A DNA stretch of 64,000 nucleotides from Parvibaculum sp. (GCA_002694985.1 NZNS01000010.1:581392-645391); one strand, 5' to 3'. Numbered from the stretch's first letter, positions 1-8,006 are shown. Numbers and translations: made by a program. The notes: generated by a model from the letters alone, not told the origin.

Positions 1-480
1 GACACGCGCAGCGCGGAAGACGACAAGTCCGGCGATGTTCTCGCCGAACGCATCGTACAAGCGGGCCACAAGGTCGCCGCGCGGCGCATCGTGCCGGACG
101 ACAAGGAACTCATCCGCGCCGCGCTGAAGTCGTGGATCGCCAGTCATGACGTCGATGCCGTCATTTCCACCGGCGGCACCGGCCTCACCGGCCGCGATGT
201 CACGCCGGAAGCCTTCCGATCCGTTTACGACAAGGAGATCGACGGCTTTTCCGTCCTCTTCCACCGCGTGAGCTTCGAGAAGATCGGCACCTCCACCATC
301 CAGTCGCGCGCGACGGCGGGCGTCGCCGGGGGCACTTATCTCTTCGCCCTGCCCGGTTCGCCCGGCGCCTGCAAGGATGGCTGGGACGAAATCCTCGTCC
401 ACCAGCTCGATTATCGCTTCCGGCCCTGCAACTTCGTCGAGATCATGCCGCGTCTCGAAGAGCACAAGCTACGCAAGTAG
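1..480 (+). CDS. moaB: MoaB/Mog-type molybdenum cofactor protein (5' end outside window)
   Basis: The reading frame is open from the first base, so the N-terminus lies upstream of the window; 159 residues are visible of a family that is usually about 180. The MPT-binding fold is recognised by the STGGTGLTGRDVT motif and, near the end, LPGSPGACKDGWDEIL. These are the hallmarks of the MoaB/MogA/MoeA-C domain that binds molybdopterin during molybdenum cofactor synthesis in the cytoplasm. The first internal ATG is at 91, but residues before it also fit the family, so it is not the true start. MoaB is preferred over MogA on overall look; the distinction is an inference. Confidence 0.85.
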   Translation, partial: DTRSAEDDKSGDVLAERIVQAGHKVAARRIVPDDKELIRAALKSWIASHDVDAVISTGGTGLTGRDVTPEAFRSVYDKEIDGFSVLFHRVSFEKIGTSTIQSRATAGVAGGTYLFALPGSPGACKDGWDEILVHQLDYRFRPCNFVEIMPRLEEHKLRK

Positions 481-489
481 GAAGCGCTC

Positions 490-1629
490 CTAACCCGCAA
501 TCGTCTGCTCGAAAAGAACCGCGTACTCGTCCCGGCTCACGTTGCGCGGGTTGGTCAAGGTGCAGACATCCTTTGCGGCATGGGCCGAGAGATAGTCGAT
601 CATGTCCGTCGTGACACCCATCTCCCCGAGATTTTTGGGAAGGCCGAGCCGCGTGTTGAGCGCCTCAATCTCGTCCGAAACATCGGCGCCTTCGGCCAGC
701 CCCATCGCCGAGGCAATGCGGGGCAGAACCTCGCTGATCTTTTCGTGATTGAAGCGGAGTACCGGAGGCAGGCAGACAGCGTTCAGCGTGCCGTGATGGA
801 GACGCAGACCGGGAAGCGAACCGCAGGCATGGCTCATGGAGTGAACCGCGCCGAGACCCTTCGTGAAAGCCATCGCGCCTTCGCTCGAAGCCATCATCAT
901 GTTCCAGCGGGCGGTGGCGTTGCTGCCGTCCGAGACCGCCCGTTCCAGATGTCCTTGCCCGAGCGCGCGGGTAATGCCATCGAGACCGACCGCGTCGGCG
1001 GGCGGATTGACCTGTCGCGAACACACAGCTTCGATGCAATGCGCAACCGCATCCATGCCCGTCGCGGCCGTCAGCATTGCCGGCAGGCCGAGGGTCAGGT
1101 CCGGGTCGCAAATGGCAACGCGCGGCACGAGATGCTTGCTCGCCAGGATGAGCTTCTCGCCATTCGACATGATGACAACAGCACCGCTCGAGACTTCACT
1201 GCCGGTCCCTGCCGTGGTCGGGACGGCGATGAGCGGAGCAACCGGGCCGATTTTCTGCGCACCGCCGAGTGCGGCCGTGAAGGAGATCATGTCGCCTTCA
1301 TGTGTGACGGTGAGGGCGACTGCCTTTCCAAGATCCATCGAAGATCCGCCGCCAAGCGCGACAATGCCGTCACAGCCTGCTTCGCGGTATAGCGCCGCTG
1401 CGGCGAGAACCGCTTCTTCGGTCGGGTTTTCCGGCGTGTCCTGAAAGACCGTCGCCTGAAACTCGTTAGACATCGCACCACGCAGCTTGTCCACGATACC
1501 CGCGCGAACAAGACCTATATCGGTGCAGACAAGCGGACGCGATATCCCTTGCGCCTTGAGCGTATCGCCGATCTGGCCGATCGCGCCGTGATCGAAAAGA
1601 GTTGTCGTGCAGAATGTAAGCGTTGCCAT
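490..1629 (-). CDS. Iron-containing alcohol dehydrogenase (group III)
   Basis: This 379-aa protein has the normal length for iron-dependent alcohol dehydrogenases. The nucleotide-binding motif GGGSSMDLGKAVA and the motif TTAGTGSEVSSGAVV are clear. The expected metal ligands are present: Asp and His in GMDAVAHCIE, His in HSMSHACG and His in LHHGTLNAVCLP. It should oxidise an alcohol or reduce an aldehyde with NAD(P); the substrate cannot be told. It is the last gene of a minus-strand run (CobW-family GTPase, DUF1826, 65-aa protein, this gene) with gaps of 1, 10 and 24 bases, so co-transcription from the Zur-type operator near 3700 is likely. An iron enzyme in a zinc-limitation operon would make sense as a zinc-sparing substitute, which is inference. 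Confidence 0.9.
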   Translation of the reverse strand: MATLTFCTTTLFDHGAIGQIGDTLKAQGISRPLVCTDIGLVRAGIVDKLRGAMSNEFQATVFQDTPENPTEEAVLAAAALYREAGCDGIVALGGGSSMDLGKAVALTVTHEGDMISFTAALGGAQKIGPVAPLIAVPTTAGTGSEVSSGAVVIMSNGEKLILASKHLVPRVAICDPDLTLGLPAMLTAATGMDAVAHCIEAVCSRQVNPPADAVGLDGITRALGQGHLERAVSDGSNATARWNMMMASSEGAMAFTKGLGAVHSMSHACGSLPGLRLHHGTLNAVCLPPVLRFNHEKISEVLPRIASAMGLAEGADVSDEIEALNTRLGLPKNLGEMGVTTDMIDYLSAHAAKDVCTLTNPRNVSRDEYAVLFEQTIAG

Positions 1630-1653
1630 CTTGCGTTCCCTTTTTTGTTTTAT

Positions 1654-1851
1654 TCAGTAGCTGTTCCATGCGTCCTCTTCCGTGCGATCGAAGCGCATGA
1701 GGAAGAGTTCCCAGAGGTGTTCATTGGCGCCTTCTTCAAGAAGCTTCAGGCGGTTGCGCAGCGATTGCCTCGTGATTTCGCCCTTGCGGAAACTCTCGAT
1801 GAGATCGAGAAAATGCGTGGCCTGGTCGTGTGAGAGCTCAACGGTATGCAT
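1654..1851 (-). CDS. Small uncharacterised acidic protein, 65 aa
   Basis: I do not recognise this protein. It is 65 residues, without a signal peptide or membrane segment, and looks helical and charged. It starts MHTVELSHDQ and ends EEDAWNSY. A strong ribosome binding site (GAGGAGAAGG) lies just before the ATG at 1851, in the short gap after the DUF1826 stop, which supports real translation. It sits between DUF1826 and the iron alcohol dehydrogenase, 10 bases after the one and 24 before the other, so it is probably made under the same conditions. It has one His pair (HTVELSH) near the start and no cysteine, so a metal-binding role is possible but unsupported. Confidence 0.7.
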   Translation of the reverse strand: MHTVELSHDQATHFLDLIESFRKGEITRQSLRNRLKLLEEGANEHLWELFLMRFDRTEEDAWNSY

Positions 1852-1861
1852 TGCCTTCTCC

Positions 1862-2431
1862 TCAATGGTCCAGGGGACAGCCGCAACCCTCGGCGGCGGG
1901 CGTAAGACAGAGAAGAAGCCGGGTCAGGTTCGTACCGAGGATGGGCGGCGAGCGATGCACCACGCCGCCCGACACGTCTTTCCTGCCCGCGAAGATTCCC
2001 ACCGAGAAGCGCGGCATCTCGTGCACCGTGCCGCGAAAATCGCGCTGCCTGCGAAGCGCAAGATCCGCCTCGCCGGGCGCAACCCATTGCGTTCCCGGCC
2101 CGCGATAGGTCGAGAGGAGGCGCATCGACACGTGGTCCTGATGAAACCGGCTGCACGCATCGTCGTCGATGCATTCCAGCCGCACTTCGAGTTCGCCGCC
2201 CCCCGCGCGCGCGGCAAAATCGCGGGCAAGCGCCGCAATGTCGTTTCGCAGCCAGGGCACGCAACCCTTCGGCAACTCATCGCCAATGCGCTCCGCCGGG
2301 GCAATGAAGCGAGCGGACGGAAGCGCGTCGGGAGCGAGCGCATCCAGCCATTCCACTATCTCGCCGGGGACGCTCCGGCACAGGATTTCGGGCGCGACCG
2401 CGCGCGGCTCGATCTTCGTGACAACGTTCAT
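1862..2431 (-). CDS. DUF1826 domain protein
   Basis: A 189-aa protein starting MNVVTKIEPRAV. The ATG at 2431 is chosen because the stop codon of the CobW-family gene (2433-2435) lies one base away, a layout typical of coupled translation; upstream in-frame residues overlap that gene and look like non-coding sequence. The family is DUF1826, of unknown activity and known for travelling with COG0523 GTPases in zinc-limitation regulons. Conserved-looking elements include CIDDDACSRFHQDHV, STYRGPGTQWV and a Cys/His-rich C-terminus (CGCPLDH at the very end). The HQDH and CGC clusters could bind a metal. The family call is by recognition of sequence and context. Confidence 0.8.
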   Translation of the reverse strand: MNVVTKIEPRAVAPEILCRSVPGEIVEWLDALAPDALPSARFIAPAERIGDELPKGCVPWLRNDIAALARDFAARAGGGELEVRLECIDDDACSRFHQDHVSMRLLSTYRGPGTQWVAPGEADLALRRQRDFRGTVHEMPRFSVGIFAGRKDVSGGVVHRSPPILGTNLTRLLLCLTPAAEGCGCPLDH

Positions 2432-2432
2432 A

Positions 2433-3650
2433 TCAGGCCGCCGCGTCGCTCTGCCAGACGGGGAAGGGATCGCGAAGCCGGGCCCATTCCTCCCAGTCGA
2501 ATCTCGGCTTTTCATCGGAACCCAGCAGGCAGGCGTCGAGCGCGCGCCTGATCCACGCCTCATCCATGTCGCGGCCGATGAAGACGATTTCCTGGCGGCG
2601 GTCGCCCCACACGTCATGCCAGTTCTTCTTCAGGTTTTCGCGCCATTCGGCATTGTCGGGCCAGCGGTCGCGCGGCAGCACGTCCCACCAGTAGCCAATG
2701 GCCTCGTTGCGGACGAGCGCGCCCGCCTGGCTCACCTCCCCGACCCATTCGGGCCGTGTTGCCAGCCAGAAATGGCCCTTGGCGCGGATGACGCCCGGCC
2801 AGCTCGAATTGAGGAAGCTGTGGAATTTCTCGGGATGGAAGGGCCGCCGCGCGCGATAGACGAAGCTGCGGATTCCATATTCCTCGGTCTCCGGCGTGTG
2901 CTCGGCAAAGCCGAAGAGTTCCTTGAACCAGAGGGGATGGCGCTGTGCCTCCTCGAAATCGAAGAGCCCGGTATCGAGCACATCGCCGAGGTTCGTTCGT
3001 GCAAAATTGGTCTCGATGATCTTCGCATCGGCATTGAGCGAGCGGATGATGCTGCGGGCGAGGTCAAGTTCGCGGGCACTCGCCTCATCCACCTTGTTCA
3101 GCACGATCACATTCGCAAATTCGATCTGCTCCACGAGAAGGCTCACCAGCGAGCGGTCATCGTCCTCGCCGAGGCTTTCGCCGCGGTCGGCAAGAAAGTC
3201 GCGTGAGGCATAGTCCTTCAGCAGGTTCGCGGCATCGACCACCGTCACCATCGTGTCGAGCCTGGCGACATCGCCAAGGCTTTCGCCGAATTCGTCGCGG
3301 AAGTCGAAGGTCGCGGCAACGGGCAGCGGCTCGGATATGCCGGTCGACTCGATCACCAGATAATCGAAGCGATCATCTTCCGCGAGCGCACGTACTTCCT
3401 TCAGAAGATCGTCGCGCAACGTGCAGCAGATGCAGCCATTGGTCATCTCGACGAGTTGTTCCTCCGAGCGGGTGAAGGAGGCATCGCCCGCGCGAACGAG
3501 ATCCGCGTCGATATTCACCTCGCTCATGTCGTTGACAATGACAGCCACCCGCCGCCCCTCGCGATTGTTGAGGATGTGATTCAGCAGCGTGGTCTTGCCC
3601 GCCCCCAGAAAGCCGGACAGCACGGTGACGGGTAGTTTCCGCTCGGACAT
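2433..3650 (-). CDS. COG0523/CobW-family GTPase, probable zinc metallochaperone
   Basis: A 405-aa G3E-family GTPase. The Walker A motif [15 protein letters not shown] is at the N-terminus, followed by the metal-binding signature [12 protein letters not shown] and the guanine-specificity motif VLNKVDEA; the C-terminal half is the CobW_C domain. The ATG at 3650 is chosen over a GTG at 3659 because GAGG lies 8 bases before it. COG0523 proteins use GTP to load metals into client proteins; the subgroup beside DUF1826 is linked to zinc starvation. A Zur-type palindrome lies 45 bases upstream (3695-3712), and DUF1826 follows one base after the stop. The specific client and metal are inferred from context only. 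Confidence 0.92.
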   Translation of the reverse strand: MSERKLPVTVLSGFLGAGKTTLLNHILNNREGRRVAVIVNDMSEVNIDADLVRAGDASFTRSEEQLVEMTNGCICCTLRDDLLKEVRALAEDDRFDYLVIESTGISEPLPVAATFDFRDEFGESLGDVARLDTMVTVVDAANLLKDYASRDFLADRGESLGEDDDRSLVSLLVEQIEFANVIVLNKVDEASARELDLARSIIRSLNADAKIIETNFARTNLGDVLDTGLFDFEEAQRHPLWFKELFGFAEHTPETEEYGIRSFVYRARRPFHPEKFHSFLNSSWPGVIRAKGHFWLATRPEWVGEVSQAGALVRNEAIGYWWDVLPRDRWPDNAEWRENLKKNWHDVWGDRRQEIVFIGRDMDEAWIRRALDACLLGSDEKPRFDWEEWARLRDPFPVWQSDAAA

Positions 3651-3694
3651 GGGCAGCACCTCGAAGGGAAAAAGGGGGGCGTCGATCTCATGAC

Positions 3695-3712
3695 GTAATG
3701 TTATAACATCAC
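3695..3712 (-). promoter_or_regulatory. Putative Zur operator
   Basis: The 18-base sequence GTAATGTTATAACATCAC is a near-perfect inverted repeat: 16 of 18 positions are symmetric. It closely resembles the known enterobacterial Zur box, which has an ATGTTATAatATCACA core, and it lies just upstream of a COG0523/DUF1826 gene pair of the kind held by Zur. It probably represses that operon when zinc is plentiful. It could also touch mscL, which diverges about 110 bases away, but that is less likely. Confidence 0.75.
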
Positions 3713-3821
3713 ACCCATATGGTATTTCAAGCCCTCAAGCTCTTTTTCCGTTGTAGCTACCCTCTTATGGCGTCACGATTCCACTTGGGCAGGAATCAAT
3801 CACGCGGGAGAGGCTTCGGAC

Positions 3822-4247
3822 ATGTTCAAGGAATTCAGGGAATTCGCCCTCAAGGGCAATGTGCTCGACATGGCGGTCGGCATCATCATCGGTGCCGCCT
3901 TCACCACCATCGTTAAGTCGCTTGTCGACGACATCATCATGCCGCCCATCGGGGTCATGCTGGGCGGTGTCGACTTCACCAATTATTTCATCGTGCTGAG
4001 TGGCGACGCAGCGGTCGCATCACTTGCGGAAGCGAAGGAAGCGGGCGTCGCCGTTCTTGCCTATGGCAAGTTCATCAACGCGATCCTGCAATTCACCATC
4101 GTCGCCTTCGCGATCTTCCTCGTCATCCGCCAGATGAACCGGCTGAAAGCCCGCATCGCCAAGGGCGAGGCCCCGGCGCCGTCCGCGCCGCCGCGCCAGG
4201 AAGTGCTGCTGGAAGAAATCCGCGACGCGCTCAGGGCGAAGAGCTAA
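3822..4247 (+). CDS. mscL: Large-conductance mechanosensitive channel MscL
   Basis: A 141-aa inner-membrane protein of normal family length. The N-terminus [20 protein letters not shown] matches the amphipathic S1 helix and the start of TM1, and the pore-lining stretch [25 protein letters not shown] is typical. A second membrane helix ([20 protein letters not shown]) is followed by a charged cytoplasmic helix. MscL forms a homopentamer that opens under hypo-osmotic shock to release solutes. It stands alone, transcribed away from the CobW-family operon and converging with the 93-aa gene at 4546-4265. Confidence 0.97.
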   Translation: MFKEFREFALKGNVLDMAVGIIIGAAFTTIVKSLVDDIIMPPIGVMLGGVDFTNYFIVLSGDAAVASLAEAKEAGVAVLAYGKFINAILQFTIVAFAIFLVIRQMNRLKARIAKGEAPAPSAPPRQEVLLEEIRDALRAKS

Positions 4248-4264
4248 TCCTTCCGGCGCATCAC

Positions 4265-4546
4265 CTAGAAGACATATGAATACTGGCCGGGATTGTTTTC
4301 AAAAAGGGCAATCTCGGCCTCCGCTTCACTGAGCACGCCCTCCGCTTCCTCGCCATATTCCGCTCGCATCTCCGCGATCCGCTTGCGCATCGGCGTGTAG
4401 TATTCATCCCACCAGTCTTCCGGCGGCAGCATGGAAAAGGCGATTTCCGTCGCAACGGCGCTTCCGGGCCCGTTGCGCGGCAATGCCAGCTGCAGATCGA
4501 GAAACAGCTTGAAGGGATCGAGGTCGCTCACGCCTTCTTCCGCCAT
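4265..4546 (-). CDS. Uncharacterised 93-aa protein in a glycosyltransferase-type operon
   Basis: I cannot assign a function. The protein begins MAEEGVSDLDPFKLF and holds an aromatic, acidic core (LPPEDWWDEYYTPMRKRI) followed by a charged helix; there is no membrane segment. Its start overlaps the end of the DUF2064 gene by 19 bases, which points to translational coupling. The WW..YY..M pattern is faintly like C-terminal tails of some class I methyltransferases, but there is no SAM-binding motif, so it is either a detached tail or an unrelated small protein. Its acidic, Trp/Tyr-rich nature and coupling suggest it works with the two upstream enzymes. Confidence 0.7.
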   Translation of the reverse strand: MAEEGVSDLDPFKLFLDLQLALPRNGPGSAVATEIAFSMLPPEDWWDEYYTPMRKRIAEMRAEYGEEAEGVLSEAEAEIALFENNPGQYSYVF

Positions 4547-5130
4547 CTCGCAAGGTCCGCGCCCTCGTCGATATCGGCAAGCCGGTCCAGCAAGGCAACA
4601 CTCATATTCTGTTCACGGATGTTTTTCAGCGTATCCGCCATCGTTTCCTCGCTCGACCAGCGCACGCCGGCGAAGATTTCCTTCACGCGCGGGCGGCGCT
4701 TCTGGCCCACCAGCCAGTAGCCGCCATCTTCGGCCGGGCCGATCACGGTGTCGCTCTCTCCCAGCGCGGTGAAGGCGTCCGCGATATGTTTCTTTTCGAT
4801 GCCGGGAATATCCGCGCCGATAATGACGACCGGGCCCGGCGGCAGGTCGCGAAAAAGGCTCCCCATGCGTTGGCCGAGGTCGCCCTCGCCCTGCCCCACG
4901 CGCGGAATGTCCTGCGGCCAGACGCCCTTGTCATGGACAGCACGGTCCGGTGCCACCGCGATCAGCGTGCGCCAGCGCGGGTCGCGCCCGACGCGCCGGA
5001 TCAGGCTCGCGCTCGCCGTGCGGAAAAAGCGCAGCGCTTCCACCGCGCCGATATCGCGCGCCAGCCGCGTTTTCACCCGCCCGATCAGCGGCGCCTTGGC
5101 CATGATCACGAGTTGCGGGTCGAGCGACAC
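4528..5130 (-). CDS. TIGR04282/DUF2064 family glycosyltransferase-like protein
   Basis: A 200-aa protein of the DUF2064 family (TIGR04282), distantly related to nucleotidyl- and glycosyltransferases with a GT-A fold. Typical features are VIMAKAPLIGRVKTRLA at the N-terminus, IIGADIPGI (the DxD-like metal site region), and GPAEDGGYWLVG. The start is a GTG at 5130, directly abutting the stop of the upstream gene (5131-5133). TIGR04282 proteins commonly pair with the TIGR04283 glycosyltransferase found just upstream here. The sugar donor and acceptor are not known for the family. Confidence 0.88.
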   Translation of the reverse strand: MSLDPQLVIMAKAPLIGRVKTRLARDIGAVEALRFFRTASASLIRRVGRDPRWRTLIAVAPDRAVHDKGVWPQDIPRVGQGEGDLGQRMGSLFRDLPPGPVVIIGADIPGIEKKHIADAFTALGESDTVIGPAEDGGYWLVGQKRRPRVKEIFAGVRWSSEETMADTLKNIREQNMSVALLDRLADIDEGADLARWRKKA

Positions 5131-5826
5131 CTAGGAATAGACCTTCGCGATCACACGCGGCGGCACACGCAGATAATAAAGTGCGAGACAGAAAAGATTG
5201 CGCAAGGAGCGCGCGGCGAAGCCGTCCTTCAGATAGCGCGCGGGGCTCGTGACCGCGAGCGTGCGGAGCATGAGGCGGCGGCGGCGCGGAATGCGGCGCA
5301 CGAGATCCACATCCTCCATCAGCGGCAGGTCGCGAAAGCCGCCCGCCTTCTCATAAAGCCGCCGGTTGATCAGCAGCCCCTGATCGCCATAGGGCAGCTT
5401 CATCAGCGCGCAGCGCAGCGCCACCATCTTCTCGATCAGCCGCGCCCAGCCTGAAAAATCATCCAGTGCGAAGCGGAACGAAGCCGCCATCTCGCCATCG
5501 CGGAAGCGCCCGCTCTCGATCTGCTCGAAGAGCTTCTCGACTTCGGGAATCCAGCCGGGTTCGAGCACCGTGTCGGCATGAAGGAAAAGCAGCCAGTTGC
5601 CGCGCGCGGCCCTGGCCCCCGCCGCAAGCTGCGGCCCTCGTCCCTTCGGCGCGCATACGAGCTTTGCGCCCGCTGCCTCCACGATCTCCAGCGTCTCGTC
5701 GCTGGAGCCGCCATCCACCACGATCACTTCCTGCACCAGCCCGCGCACGGCGGCCGGCACCAGCGGCGCCAATGTCCGGGTCAGGGTCTCTTCGGCATTC
5801 AAGGTCGGAATAATCACACTAAGCAT
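5131..5826 (-). CDS. TIGR04283 family glycosyltransferase (GT2)
   Basis: A 231-aa family 2 glycosyltransferase. MLSVIIPTLNAEETL is the standard N-terminus and supports the ATG at 5826. VDGGSSDETL, GRGPQLAAGA and LFLHADTVL (DxD-like HAD) mark the nucleotide-sugar site, and LMEDVDLVRRI is the usual acceptor-side ED motif. TIGR04283 enzymes are often coded with TIGR04282 and act in an unidentified surface-glycan or glycolipid step. This is the first gene of the three-gene minus-strand operon; its promoter should lie in the 127 bases shared with the divergent radical SAM gene. Confidence 0.9.
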   Translation of the reverse strand: MLSVIIPTLNAEETLTRTLAPLVPAAVRGLVQEVIVVDGGSSDETLEIVEAAGAKLVCAPKGRGPQLAAGARAARGNWLLFLHADTVLEPGWIPEVEKLFEQIESGRFRDGEMAASFRFALDDFSGWARLIEKMVALRCALMKLPYGDQGLLINRRLYEKAGGFRDLPLMEDVDLVRRIPRRRRLMLRTLAVTSPARYLKDGFAARSLRNLFCLALYYLRVPPRVIAKVYS

Positions 5827-5953
5827 GCGCGCAAGATATCCGCAGCGCCGCATTTCTCAAAATGGGGCTATTTCCCTGCCGTCAGCGCGGCCCGCCGGGG
5901 CGCATGTGGGCATGAATAATGTTCTTGTTATGTTCTCATGTCTGGATATACTC

Positions 5954-7189
5954 ATGCCCATGACGACGAGTCGCGAAACAGCGCCCCCCGGCCACCCCGC
6001 GCAAACCGCCAATTCCCCGGTTGGCAACCGCGCGGCCAAGCGGCCCTACGGCTTCACGGACCATCGCCCTGTCACCCGCGGGGCGCCCCTCGTCCCCCCG
6101 AGCGTCCGCAAGCCTGATCTGCCCGAGAGCGGCCGCCGTGGCCGGGGCGCGCTGACCAACAAGAGCGGCCGCTACGAGCCGCTTTCGCGCGAACTCGCCG
6201 ATGATGGCTGGGACAATCTCGAAGACGTGCCTGCGCTGAAGACGCAGGTCACGGAAGAAATTCCGCGCCACATCATCACGCGCAATGCCTCGCCGGACAT
6301 TCCCTTCGACCGCTCGATCAATGCCTATCGCGGCTGCGAGCATGGCTGCGTCTACTGCTTCGCGCGGCCGACACATGCCTATATGGGGCTCTCGGCGGGT
6401 CTCGATTTCGAGAGCAAGCTCTTTGCCAAGCCCAATGCGGCGCAACTCCTCGAAAAGGAACTTGCAAAGCCCGGCTATGAAGTCGCGCCCATCGCCATGG
6501 GCACGAATACGGACCCCTATCAGCCGATCGAGCAGCGTTACCGGATCACGCGGAGCCTTCTCGAAGTGCTCTCCACCTATAATCATCCGGTGACGATCCT
6601 GACGAAGTCCGCGCGGATCGTGCGCGACATCGACATTCTCTCCTCGCTTGCGCAGCGCAATCTCGTGCGCGTCGCGCTTTCGGTCACGACGCTCGATGCA
6701 AAGCTCGCCCGCGCGCTCGAGCCACGCGCCTCCACGCCCGCGCGCCGTATCGAGGCAATAAAGCTCCTGTCCGATGCCGGCATTCCCGTCGGCGCGATGA
6801 TCGCGCCCGTCATCCCGGCCTTGAACGATATGGAGATCGAGAAGCTCCTTACCGGCGTCGCCTATGCAGGCGCGCGAGACGCCAACTTCGTCATCCTCCG
6901 TCTGCCGCTCGAAATCCGCGATATTTTCGTCGAATGGCTGCACGAGCATGCGCCGGACAAGGCAAACCACGTCATGTCGCTTATCCGCCAGATGCGCGGC
7001 GGCAAGGATTACGATGCGAAATGGGGCGAGCGGCAGGCCGGCACGGGCCCCTATGCCTGGCAGATCGCACGCCGCTTCGAAATCGCCACGAAGAAACTCG
7101 GGCTCGGCTACCGCTCGCGCGAGGGCGACGCCCTCGACTGCTCGCAATTCCTTGTGCCCGGCCGCGGCAAGCAGCTCGCGCTTCTCTGA
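5954..7189 (+). CDS. PA0069 family radical SAM protein
   Basis: A radical SAM enzyme of about 411 aa. The iron-sulfur motif is YRGCEHGCVYCFARP, giving a C-x3-C-x2-C spacing that is characteristic of the PA0069 / SplB-like group. GTNTDPYQPIEQRYR, ILTKSARIVRD and VSVTTLD are further family motifs. The start is uncertain: ATGs at 5954 and 5960 (MPMTTSRE) are the likeliest, since sequence further upstream is antisense to the glycosyltransferase. The family is related to spore photoproduct lyase but its reaction is unproven. It stands alone, divergent from the glycosyltransferase operon. Confidence 0.9.
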   Translation: MPMTTSRETAPPGHPAQTANSPVGNRAAKRPYGFTDHRPVTRGAPLVPPSVRKPDLPESGRRGRGALTNKSGRYEPLSRELADDGWDNLEDVPALKTQVTEEIPRHIITRNASPDIPFDRSINAYRGCEHGCVYCFARPTHAYMGLSAGLDFESKLFAKPNAAQLLEKELAKPGYEVAPIAMGTNTDPYQPIEQRYRITRSLLEVLSTYNHPVTILTKSARIVRDIDILSSLAQRNLVRVALSVTTLDAKLARALEPRASTPARRIEAIKLLSDAGIPVGAMIAPVIPALNDMEIEKLLTGVAYAGARDANFVILRLPLEIRDIFVEWLHEHAPDKANHVMSLIRQMRGGKDYDAKWGERQAGTGPYAWQIARRFEIATKKLGLGYRSREGDALDCSQFLVPGRGKQLALL

Positions 7190-7255
7190 AAAACAGTCCC
7201 CCTCCCGGCCTGCCGGGAAACCATGTGCGGAAATCATGTGTGGAACGGCAAACAG

Positions 7256-7543
7256 ATGCGCTACTTCGTTTACATCCTGACAGACCAGAGAGACGGCCCC
7301 CTCCATATCGGCGTGACGAATGATATTGCGCGCCGTGCCTGGGAGCGCCGCGAAGAGGCAGGTGCGCGCTTCACCGAGCGATATGGTGTGCGCCGCCTCG
7401 TCTATGCCGAAACCCATGACAACGCGGAACGGGCGCTCCGGCGCGAAAGGGCGCTGAAAGCGTGGAAGGACGACTGGAAGATCGAATTGATCGAAGGCGC
7501 CAATCCCGAATGGGACGACCTGACGGAGACACTGAGCCGCTAA
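7256..7543 (+). CDS. Small GIY-YIG domain protein (UPF0213-like)
   Basis: A 95-aa single-domain GIY-YIG protein starting MRYFVYILTD. The first signature strand is FVYIL, and the second reads LHIGVTNDIARR, so His stands where most relatives have Tyr (YIG/YVG). The Arg of the ARR helix and the RERALKAWK region are kept, and the end (NPEWDDL) is typical. The family contains stand-alone nuclease-like proteins of uncertain function. The ATG at 7256 is chosen to match the family start. A broken paralogue follows 18 bases later. The Tyr-to-His change may affect catalysis. Confidence 0.85.
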   Translation: MRYFVYILTDQRDGPLHIGVTNDIARRAWERREEAGARFTERYGVRRLVYAETHDNAERALRRERALKAWKDDWKIELIEGANPEWDDLTETLSR

Positions 7544-7561
7544 CGGGAATGTGCGAGTGAG

Positions 7562-7751
7562 ATGAACTATTACGTCTACATTCTCGCCAGCCGCAAACAC
7601 GGAACACTTTATGTCGGCGTGACGAACGACATTGCGCGTCGTGTCGATGAACACCGTCTTGGCAGTGCGTCATCCTTCACACGCAAATATGCGCCTCATC
7701 GAACGCAGCAATCCCGAGTGGGACGACCTGCATGCTTCGCTCAATCATTGA
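7562..7751 (+). pseudogene. Truncated GIY-YIG gene with internal deletion
   Basis: The frame begins like an intact family member (MNYYVYILASRKHGTLYVG, then VTNDIARRVDEH, FTRKYA), but after about codon 43 it leaves the family. The expected C-terminus, LIERSNPEWDDL then HASLNH and a stop, is found in another frame starting at about 7692. Compared with the intact neighbour at 7256-7543, about 90-100 bases that would code the central helices are missing, and the junction shifts the frame. The simplest reading is a deletion in a tandem paralogue. If translated it would give a 65-aa hybrid with an unrelated tail. Confidence 0.8.
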
Positions 7752-7763
7752 CCAAATAAAAAG

Positions 7764-7932
7764 TGTCATCCCGGCGAAGGCCGGGACCCACTCGCAAATC
7801 CGCGTGTAGAAGCGGGTGATATGGACGATGCCGGTGCCGGAGACTTGGCCTCCATTGCCGCAAGGTGCTGCCTTCCATCTCTTCATCTATGTGCGGCACG
7901 GCCAATGGGTCCCGGCCTTCGCCGGGATGACA
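7764..7932. repeat. Composite element with perfect 27-bp inverted arms
   Basis: The 27 bases at 7764-7790 recur as an exact reverse complement at 7906-7932, with a 115-base core between. Each arm is itself a copy of the short palindromic repeat TGTCATCCCGGCGAAGGC... that is scattered through many bacterial genomes; weaker copies occur in this window at 9977 and 51059. No gene is visible in the core. The element lies between the broken GIY-YIG gene and rnhB and could fold into a long hairpin in RNA or DNA. Confidence 0.85.
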
Positions 7933-8006
7933 TGTTTTTCTGAGATGCGCCCTCCCCAGCGACACACCCCTTCCCATCCCACCGGACTCGCGGCACACTC
8001 GCGCTC

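Noticed and set aside
91..480. A MoaB protein starting at the ATG at 91
   Set aside because: The frame is open to base 1 and upstream residues also fit the family, so the gene is cut by the window edge and does not start here.
5936..7654. A 572-aa minus-strand frame across the radical SAM and GIY-YIG genes
   Set aside because: Antisense shadow; the plus-strand products have clear motifs.
7256..7751. Homing endonuclease in a mobile intron
   Set aside because: The two GIY-YIG proteins are small stand-alone types and no intron or split host gene is present.
7752..8006. Small gene in the core of the inverted repeat element
   Set aside because: Only short frames without ribosome binding sites are present between the arms.
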